Of a stretch of 47,440 bases of DNA, positions 41,650 through 47,440 are shown piece after piece. Source of the stretch: an uncultured Lachnospiraceae bacterium (lineage in GTDB: Bacteria; Bacillota; Clostridia; Lachnospirales; Lachnospiraceae). Each line of letters starts with the position of its first letter. Position 1 is the stretch's first letter. The translations under genes were made by a program, and so were the position numbers. Under the pieces are notes generated by a model. It was not told the origin of the DNA. It saw only the letters and a list, made by a program, of their open reading frames with translations, and searched no databases. The stretch is from assembly GCA_910588285.1 (NCBI GenBank), contig CAJUQB010000034.1, positions 1-47,440 on the forward strand, given 5' to 3'.

Positions 41650-44600
41650 TTAAAATTCGACATTTACAATCGTGTCAGTATCCAACTGCGCTGTCAGCTT
41701 CTTCCTCAGTTCCGCCAGGTACTTGTCCACATCCTCCACGCTCTCCAGCCGCCAAGATGCCGTGCCGGTCATCTGCTTGATGGGGACTCGCTTGGTCTTG
41801 CGCACTTTGTAGACAGCGGGTGGCTCCGCCACAGTGGGGAGTGCTTCCAATCCAGCCTTCTCCGCCTGTTCACGGGCCTGCTTTGCCGCCGCTTCCGCTT
41901 CCTTTTGTGCAATCTGCGCATCCAGTGCGTCCATCTCACCCAGCAGGCGAAGTTTCAGGGCATCAGCTTTATCGCCAAAGCTTCGCAAAGTTGAGACATT
42001 GTTGCAACGCTCCGCACCGTCCCAGATTTCCCGAAACTGCTCAAAATAGTGGCTTCGCTTCTGCGCTTCATACTCTTTCCCAGAAAGAGCGTCAAGGACG
42101 CGTTTCCTGGCCTGGTCAATGGAATCCAGCACCGGTGCCTGTTCGACCTCCAGCACCTTCACATAGGCGGCCATGAACTGGTCGCGCAGTCCGGGCAGTT
42201 TGGGAATATTGCCATAGGGCTTGTCCTGCCGAACGATGGAGCGCATCTGCGCCACAATATCCTCCAGCACGGAGTCCACAATATAGGTCTTGCTGTCATC
42301 GTAGATTGCCAGCATATCCAGCGCCCGCATGAAGATCTGCTGCTGTTCCCCGGCAAAGAACGCTTTCACTGGGTCATAATCCTCTGCAAAATCCATGAAG
42401 TCATCACGCATCTTTGACACAGTAGTGAAAAGCTCCATCGCGGACTGAATCTGAATCACTGCCAGCATCAGCTTTTTGCCAGCCGCCAGAACCTTCTTGC
42501 CAGGGTACTGGTACTGCTTGTAATAGACCTCCAGCTTTTCAATCTCATTATAAGTGTTCTGGGCATACCGCTGGAAATTCGACATGATGGTGTCCTCATC
42601 CTCGGCGGAACTTGCGGTATGGAACACCTCTTTCATCACATCCCGGACAGCTTTCTTGTCCTTATCGGAAACCCGGACGCGCTCCTCCATCAGCAGCTTC
42701 TCCACAAAGGCTTTTTTGGTGATAAAGCTGATGATTTCCTCATCGGACTTGTTATTGAGGCTGACTGCCGCGCCGTTCACGGTAAACGCCACATCGCCGC
42801 GCTTGAACAAGCGGGCAGCGAGCCAGTGAATGTCATCCTCCACATATCCGTAGGGGGCTTTCATAAAGCGGTCCTTTACCGTTTTCATGGAAGTTTTCAT
42901 ATGGCTGCGGGAGTTCATGGCGATGAAACCCTGCAATTCGTCCAGAGCGTGGCTATTGGGTTCTGTGCCACCCTCCAGTGTAAGGGAAAGCTGATTTGTG
43001 CTGCGGAACATCTTGCGGATATCCGTCTCACTCATCGCCGTATCGATATAGGAGAGCTTATGATAAACGGTCTGTACCAACCGCCCAATGGCCTCATTGA
43101 TTCGTCCCGTCACTTCCTTCGTGGAAAGGCGGGCAATATCCCCGTTCACATAGATACTTGCCTCTTTCAAAGCCTCGGTCAGATACAGCTTTGCATTGTC
43201 ATACCGCTCCCGCATCTCCATGCGCTTGGCTTCTTTGATGGACTCATACTTTGTAAGCTGGAAGGTCCCCGGCTTTCTCAAAAACCGCTCGATTTTCAAG
43301 TACACCTGCATTTCCGTCAGGAACTCGTCATCGTTGGGGAGAACGACAAGAACCTCCTTGCCCTGCCCGGACATCATGCGCAGGGTCGTGTCATCCATGC
43401 CGCCGTCATACCACGGGGTCAGGATACGCAGACCAGTATCATAGCTCTGTGCAGCTTTATAGGGGCGGTCATCCACCGCTTGATTGAACGAGAAACCATA
43501 GCGTCCATTGAACGCGGGATAGCGATAACGCTTGTCCTTACAGATGTCCTCAAAAATCATTTCCGCAATCTTGGTGATGACCTCCGGCATTTCCACATTC
43601 TCTTTTTCAATTTCGTTGTTGATTTCCTGTTCCTCGTCCGTTAGGAATACATACAGGCTGCCGTTCTTCTGAACCAGCATTTGGCGGGTCAGCACTTTCA
43701 GCGCATCCTCGACCCTGCCTTTCAATTCAATGCGGTCATCATCAATATTCTCCACCATCAGGCTGGTGATATTGTCGATATTCGCCTCAATCTCCAGCAC
43801 ATACTTGATCATAAACAGAGTTTTCAGGACATTGACGGCAAACACATCGCGGTCTTTCTGCTCCGGGTTGATATAACTGTTGTCGTATGCCCGTATAATG
43901 ACGCCCCTATGGCTGTGGTCAAGGAAATTTTCCAGTGCGTCATAGAAACGGTGGAACGGCACGATCACGCCAATCTCCTTCGTCTTTAGACCAGAGGCGG
44001 ACTCTTTAAACAATGCAAGCATGGATCGTTCGCCCTCGGAGAGGTGTTTGCCGGAAGCGCCGTGGGTACGGATGGACGTAAGGACACTGGCCAGGAGGTT
44101 GAACTGATACGGCACAAACGGGTAGACCTCCGCAAAGTCCTGTGCGCCTGCATACAGTTTTTTCTCAACCCCGTCATTGAACACGATCAGATTCTTGATG
44201 ACGGTCGTCTTTTGCTCGAACAAAAGACAGAGCGTTTCAGCCGCTGTGGCCGTTTTGTCAAGAATCCTTTTCTTGATAACGGCATCCACATTGGCGGAGG
44301 ACAGGGACAGGCGCGTATCAAAGCGGCCCTGGATTTTGGAGAAATCCCGTCCCTTCACCCTCGTGACTGAATCAATATCCTGCTGGCTCGTCACAACGAT
44401 CCAGGCACGCCCCTGGCACTCGCGTCCAAGGTCCTCAGTAACCGTCTGCAGGTTCAACATGAGGTTGCTGTCCTCGCCGATGTACTGGCCGATCTCGTCC
44501 ACAAGAAAAACGATATGCTGGTCCTTGCCCTTGCTGTCCAGATAGGCGCGAACGCGCTTTGCAAAATCGTCAATGCTGATGGTGTAGGGTTCCGCCGCTT

Positions 44601-45288
44601 TCTCGCACCAGTTGCGGGCAGCAGCCTCGCTCATAAATCCCATAGACGCAAGCGCATCCACAACGCTGTCCTGAATAAAGTCGAAGTCCTGGCGCGATTC
44701 TTCCCAGAGAGAGCCGTACTCGTCCTCAAACGCCGCTTTGAACTCCTCGTAGCGTCCATCTTCGGTCAGCTTGCGTTCCAGATCCGCCACATGGGGCATG
44801 GAACCGCAAAAGCCCAGTTTCTCGTTGAACACCCTCAGGAACACATTCACGATGGCATCCTTGTTTTGCTTTCCATTGGACTCGCTCTTGGAATCAATGT
44901 TGAACAGGATAACATCCGCAGGTGTCTCAGCCGCAAGGCGCATGTCGGCCAGCACCATCGGGTCATGGATCTTCTGATCCTCCACGAAGTAGTCAAGCGC
45001 AGTTTTATTGCCAATGCGCTTGTTCCCCAGGATGTAGGAGAGGATTTTCAGAAAGTGAGATTTACCACTCCCGAAAAAACCGGAGATCCATACTCCCATT
45101 TTCGGAGTCGTTCCCGCAATCCCCTTCTTATATGCCGCAAAGAAATCCCGGAAATGCTTTTCCAGTTCCCGCGTGACAACATATTCCTCCAACTCCTGCG
45201 ATACATTCGTGTCATCACCCTGGCCCACGATGATGACGCCCTGAATTTCACGGTCTATCTTTTTCGCAAATAGTTCTTGAATCTGCAT
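41650..45288 (-). CDS. brxC: BREX-1 P-loop ATPase BrxC
   Basis: 1212 aa from ATG 45288 (GGAGG 7 nt upstream), N-terminus MQIQELFAKKIDREIQGV. Walker A GFFGSGKSH at residues 70-78 and a Walker B-like HIVFLVDEIGQYIG near residue 260. Large helical C-terminal half with an Ala/Glu-rich coiled coil (QIAQKEAEAAAKQAREQAEK). Known core component (former DUF499/PglY-like group), probably an ATP-driven assembly factor. Twelve nt separate its stop from the pglX ATG. Confidence 0.95.
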   Translation of the reverse strand: MQIQELFAKKIDREIQGVIIVGQGDDTNVSQELEEYVVTRELEKHFRDFFAAYKKGIAGTTPKMGVWISGFFGSGKSHFLKILSYILGNKRIGNKTALDYFVEDQKIHDPMVLADMRLAAETPADVILFNIDSKSESNGKQNKDAIVNVFLRVFNEKLGFCGSMPHVADLERKLTEDGRYEEFKAAFEDEYGSLWEESRQDFDFIQDSVVDALASMGFMSEAAARNWCEKAAEPYTISIDDFAKRVRAYLDSKGKDQHIVFLVDEIGQYIGEDSNLMLNLQTVTEDLGRECQGRAWIVVTSQQDIDSVTRVKGRDFSKIQGRFDTRLSLSSANVDAVIKKRILDKTATAAETLCLLFEQKTTVIKNLIVFNDGVEKKLYAGAQDFAEVYPFVPYQFNLLASVLTSIRTHGASGKHLSEGERSMLALFKESASGLKTKEIGVIVPFHRFYDALENFLDHSHRGVIIRAYDNSYINPEQKDRDVFAVNVLKTLFMIKYVLEIEANIDNITSLMVENIDDDRIELKGRVEDALKVLTRQMLVQKNGSLYVFLTDEEQEINNEIEKENVEMPEVITKIAEMIFEDICKDKRYRYPAFNGRYGFSFNQAVDDRPYKAAQSYDTGLRILTPWYDGGMDDTTLRMMSGQGKEVLVVLPNDDEFLTEMQVYLKIERFLRKPGTFQLTKYESIKEAKRMEMRERYDNAKLYLTEALKEASIYVNGDIARLSTKEVTGRINEAIGRLVQTVYHKLSYIDTAMSETDIRKMFRSTNQLSLTLEGGTEPNSHALDELQGFIAMNSRSHMKTSMKTVKDRFMKAPYGYVEDDIHWLAARLFKRGDVAFTVNGAAVSLNNKSDEEIISFITKKAFVEKLLMEERVRVSDKDKKAVRDVMKEVFHTASSAEDEDTIMSNFQRYAQNTYNEIEKLEVYYKQYQYPGKKVLAAGKKLMLAVIQIQSAMELFTTVSKMRDDFMDFAEDYDPVKAFFAGEQQQIFMRALDMLAIYDDSKTYIVDSVLEDIVAQMRSIVRQDKPYGNIPKLPGLRDQFMAAYVKVLEVEQAPVLDSIDQARKRVLDALSGKEYEAQKRSHYFEQFREIWDGAERCNNVSTLRSFGDKADALKLRLLGEMDALDAQIAQKEAEAAAKQAREQAEKAGLEALPTVAEPPAVYKVRKTKRVPIKQMTGTASWRLESVEDVDKYLAELRKKLTAQLDTDTIVNVEF

Positions 45289-45324
45289 AACCGTACCTCC
45301 ACTATTTCTACTCTGCATAAGTTC

Positions 45325-45341
45325 GACAGACCAAATCAAAG
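45325..45341. other. Small hairpin between brxB and brxC
   Basis: CCAAATC-aaa-GATTTGG in the 63-nt gap between brxB and brxC, the longest gap in the first half of the operon. It may stabilise the mRNA or tune brxC translation. No T-run follows. Confidence 0.4.
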
Positions 45342-45351
45342 ATTTGGGGTC

Positions 45352-45930
45352 TCACTTAACAAGCCGGAACGCCCGGTAGTAGTTATCGTCCTTAATCTCA
45401 TTGAACAGAATCAGTTCCTGCTCATTGTAGGTTCCCGGAAAGAACATCACCACGGGGACACGCACAAATGCCTGATGCAGATTGTTCAGAACCTTGTGCG
45501 ACCGCAGGATGGGGTAGCACTTGCCAATGCCGACAAGGAACACAACTGCATTCTCCGGCGTGTGGTCTTTTATGTACCGGACAATCAGGCTGTCATCATC
45601 ATTCACCTTTAAGGAGTTGTTGACCGCCTTTACAATACGACTGATCCCTGCTTTGCGCTCAAAGCCATAGCACTTGTCCATAAAGCCTCTCTGCTCAAGG
45701 AAGTCTATGATAATGTCATACAGGTCGAACACGACAAGCTCAAAGCCGTCTGTTCCGCCCTGGTTTTTATTTTTCAGATATGCAATACGTTCCCGCACCT
45801 CTAATTCCCTCTCAGGGGGATAATCGAAAACCCAGTAGTTGACCTCGTTGGCTCTGCCAATGCTCTGTCGGAAAGACGGCTTTCGGATTGCGGTCTCCAT
45901 CTCATTAAGCCGTGCTGTCAAATCTGCCAT
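45352..45930 (-). CDS. brxB: BREX-1 protein BrxB (DUF1788)
   Basis: 192 aa from ATG 45930, which overlaps the brxA stop by one base (TAATG). Typical DUF1788 features: NYWVFDYPPERELEVRERI, VVFLVGIGKCYPILRSHKVL and PVVMFFPGTYNEQELILF. Function in BREX is not fully known; it is always next to brxA and brxC and is required in tested type 1 systems. Confidence 0.94.
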   Translation of the reverse strand: MADLTARLNEMETAIRKPSFRQSIGRANEVNYWVFDYPPERELEVRERIAYLKNKNQGGTDGFELVVFDLYDIIIDFLEQRGFMDKCYGFERKAGISRIVKAVNNSLKVNDDDSLIVRYIKDHTPENAVVFLVGIGKCYPILRSHKVLNNLHQAFVRVPVVMFFPGTYNEQELILFNEIKDDNYYRAFRLVK

Positions 45931-46532
45931 TATCTCACCCCCGTCAAAGCGTTTATGAAGATTTCCATTCCATGCCCTTCCAGCCACTGGTAACACTCCG
46001 GCGTGAGGATGGGCTTGAAAATCCTACGGGCATTTTTCGACTTATCGATCACTCCTGCTTCATATAACATCGTGCGGTAGCATCGCCCGAGCCTGTTCAG
46101 GGTGATATCTGTCCACCCGGCTACCTTTTCGCTCTGGATCTGCTTGTTCTTAAAAAAAACGCGCACATCGCTGTCGGGAAGCTCATTTGTACCGATTATC
46201 ATTTTTTCACGGATGACTTCGTAAACAAAATCGAAGAACAGTGTATCGTGTGCCATTGCACCGACCAGTGCAAACAATTTTTGTGTTGCAAGATCGCTTT
46301 CGAGAAACAGCGGATAGAAGCTGCGGTCCAAACTGTTCACACGGGCAGAAACCGTGCTGAATATTTGACTGGCTCGGAGGGAAGTAGGAGCCGAGAAAAT
46401 ATTTTTCCGCTGATTCAGGTCTTTCACATCCTCCATGCTGTTCCCTTCGTCCAGGAGAGCAACAACCTTACGGAACTCGCTGAACCAGAAGCACACCTTG
46501 ACCGCACCAGCACTGTACTCTTTTCTCTCCAT
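45930..46532 (-). CDS. brxA: BREX-1 protein BrxA (DUF1819)
   Basis: About 200 aa from ATG 46532 with AAAGGAGG 9 nt upstream. The sequence (MERKEYSAGAVKVCFWFSEF, FFDFVYEVIREKM, LPDSDVRVFFKNK, WTDITLNRLGRCY) fits DUF1819/BrxA, a small helical protein resembling NusB folds and able to bind DNA in studied cases. Second gene of the operon; 16 nt after the XRE gene stop. Confidence 0.94.
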   Translation of the reverse strand: MERKEYSAGAVKVCFWFSEFRKVVALLDEGNSMEDVKDLNQRKNIFSAPTSLRASQIFSTVSARVNSLDRSFYPLFLESDLATQKLFALVGAMAHDTLFFDFVYEVIREKMIIGTNELPDSDVRVFFKNKQIQSEKVAGWTDITLNRLGRCYRTMLYEAGVIDKSKNARRIFKPILTPECYQWLEGHGMEIFINALTGVR

Positions 46533-46548
46533 AAGGCAATGCCTCCTT

Positions 46549-46791
46549 TCAGCTTTTGCTCTGTTCTGTTGTCTGTGGATCCGGCTGCTGATCCGGCAAT
46601 ATCTCCATAATGTCTTCAATGCGGCAGTCCATTTTCAGGCATATGCGCTCCAACACATCTACATTTGTGTTTTCGCCCTTCTCCAATTTGCTTAGGGTCG
46701 AATAGCTGATGCCGACATACTCCCGGAAATCTTTCTTTTTCATATCCCTATCGATGAGAATTTTGAATAGCTTTTTATAAGACACTGCCAT
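46549..46791 (-). CDS. XRE-family regulator heading the BREX operon
   Basis: 80 aa from ATG 46791, with GGAG 8 nt upstream. Almost the whole protein is a Cro/cI-type helix-turn-helix: KKKDFREYVGISYSTLSKLE then LERICLKMDCRIEDIMEIL. No sensory domain. Known BREX repressors (BrxR) are larger WYL proteins, so this small XRE protein is a different kind of head gene. It probably autoregulates the operon through repeats just upstream (inference). Confidence 0.9.
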   Translation of the reverse strand: MAVSYKKLFKILIDRDMKKKDFREYVGISYSTLSKLEKGENTNVDVLERICLKMDCRIEDIMEILPDQQPDPQTTEQSKS

Positions 46792-46844
46792 TACCGTTGC
46801 TCCTCTCTGGCTTTCATTCCCTAAGCCAAATAAAACCCAAATAA

Positions 46845-46879
46845 AGTATAACACTGGAGGACGAGAAAAGCGAGAAAAA
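46845..46879 (-). promoter_or_regulatory. BREX operon promoter with direct repeat
   Basis: Extended -10 TGTTATACT (46845-46853) on the minus strand, about 55 nt before the XRE start. The -35 region is weak and is covered by the direct repeat CGAGAAAA (46862-46869 and 46871-46878, 9-bp period). Repeats in this position fit a small XRE repressor, or an activator compensating for the poor -35. Confidence 0.6.
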
Positions 46880-46913
46880 TTTTGTGAACACCTCGATTTT
46901 TTTACCGAGGACA

Positions 46914-47156
46914 CTAAATTCCCGTTTTTATCAAAGAGAAGCATTGAAGACGGATGAAGATATGGGTGCAGACCACAAAAGCGTGATTGCCCTTGGTGAA
47001 CCGTTTGGCAAACTCCACGCCCAGCCGATTGGCTTCTTCCGAGGTAATCTCGCCGGGGACGAGCCTGCCGTTATCTGTCTTTTGCGGGTTGGATACATAG
47101 TCGATAATGTCTCTGACCGCTTGGCTTTCGGTGCGGCTCTTGCCGGTGTGCGTGAT
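46914..47156 (-). pseudogene. Relaxase (Tn1549-type mobilisation protein) N-terminal remnant
   Basis: The minus strand reads HTGKSRTESQAVRDIIDY then NPQKTDNGRLV, joined to PGEITSEEANRLGVEFAKRF and KGNHAFVVCTHI, after which similarity stops. This is the N-terminal pattern of VirD2-like relaxases of Firmicutes conjugative transposons. Three lesions are apparent: an in-frame stop where the first codons should be, loss of about 40 residues between GRLV and PGEI (judged from memory of intact relatives), and loss of everything after CTHI. GGAGG remains upstream. The remaining bases 46945-47387 hold this fragment, a hairpin and no other clear gene. Confidence 0.8.
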
Positions 47157-47298
47157 TCAATTTTGCTCCCTCCTTGCCTATGGACGATTATACCACGAAA
47201 TCACCAAAAACATAAGAATTTTCATATCCTAATTCTTACCAAAAAGGAGCCATTTATTTCCAAAGACACAATTTATTTTACACTACCACTCGAAAAGA

Positions 47299-47328
47299 CG
47301 GTACAGCCCTCGTAATGGGGCTATACCG
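47299..47328 (-). terminator. Hairpin, possible terminator downstream of tRNA-Asn
   Basis: CGGTAcAGCCC (47299-47309) pairs with GGGCTaTACCG (47318-47328), 10 of 11 bp; on the minus strand TCTTTTCG follows. It could end the tRNA transcript or the short reading frame next to it. Confidence 0.5.
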
Positions 47329-47329
47329 C

Positions 47330-47386
47330 CTAATCTGAAATTACTTCCTTATCACCGCAAACCTTGATGTTTACGGGCTTTTTCAA
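47330..47386 (-). other. 18-codon open tail abutting the tRNA 3' end
   Basis: Directly beyond the tRNA 3' end the minus strand can be read LKKPVNIKVCGDKEVISD followed by TAG. It looks protein-like, but no start other than TTG is present and the frame runs back into the tRNA. It may be the end of a gene cut by integration at the tRNA, or chance. Confidence 0.25.
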
Positions 47387-47387
47387 G

Positions 47388-47440
47388 CTCCCCGAGTAGG
47401 GCTCGAACCTACAACAACTCGGTTAACAGCCGAGTGCTCT
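47388..47440 (-). tRNA. tRNA-Asn (GTT), 3' part, cut by window edge
   Basis: The minus strand shows the anticodon arm CTCGG-CTGTTAA-CCGAG (anticodon GTT, Asn), a T-arm GTAGG-TTCGAGC-CCTAC and acceptor strand TCGGGGA with discriminator G, as expected for tRNA-Asn. CCA is not encoded. The 5' half lies outside the window. Confidence 0.95.

Noticed and set aside
31997..46791. BREX operon as a wholly new defence system
   Set aside because: All six core genes match known type 1 BREX in identity and order. Only the added genes and mosaicism are unusual.
46884..47315. A 143-aa plus-strand frame over the relaxase remnant
   Set aside because: The minus strand gives clear relaxase motifs; the plus-strand frame is its shadow.

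Overview
The window looks like a chromosomal segment of a Lachnospiraceae-type gut Clostridium. Evidence: clostridial gene content (TlpA plus a CD1871A-type CXXC protein, HutC-type GntR, BlaI/BlaR1, two-subunit iron-sulfur L-serine dehydratase), strong GGAGG ribosome sites, several TTG starts and a fairly GC-rich host background with AT-rich insertions. This assignment is inference; no 16S or ribosomal gene is present.

Layout. 1-216: a composite palindromic repeat whose 62-bp core recurs at 22073-22134 (60 of 62 identical). 148-1872 (minus): thioredoxin lipoprotein, 49-aa CXXC protein and membrane ferredoxin. 1950-4001: M56 membrane peptidase. 4134-12076 (minus): an Amadori-product (fructoselysine-like) uptake and breakdown operon: binding protein, two permeases, PfkB-type kinase, two FrlB-like SIS deglycases, EamA transporter and a GntR regulator. 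12323-17049 (minus): response regulator, ABC ATPase, ABC permease, histidine kinase and a PF06541-type membrane protein. 17203-20311 (minus): MFS carrier, phloretin/DAPG-hydrolase-like enzyme and a LysR regulator with a well-placed LysR box. 20308-21870: L-serine dehydratase. 22154-25551: a complete BlaI-BlaR1-class D beta-lactamase locus with BlaI operators on both promoters. 25709-26374: hemolysin III. 26575-28137: an unrecognised 520-aa protein. 28269-31214: AT-rich YtrA-type regulator with ABC transporter, a frameshifted flavodoxin and a TetR regulator.

31230-47160 is the most striking part: a complete type 1 BREX anti-phage operon (minus strand, transcribed right to left): xre - brxA - brxB - brxC - pglX - AlbA_2/ATPase - pglZ - brxL, ending in a terminator. 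It has an extra Schlafen-like AlbA_2 gene between pglX and pglZ, a small XRE regulator at its head, and an AT-rich block in pglX suggesting exchange of the target-recognition region. It is bracketed by two broken mobile-element genes: the first 34 or so codons of a large serine recombinase at 31775 and a damaged relaxase N-terminus at 46914-47156. This points to BREX as cargo in, or a replacement of, a Tn1549/Tn4451-like element. The window closes with the 3' part of a tRNA-Asn gene (47388-47440, minus), a possible island boundary.

Most host genes lie on the minus strand. The exceptions are blaI-blaR1 and trhA. No CRISPR array, rRNA gene, intact insertion sequence or intact integrase was seen.
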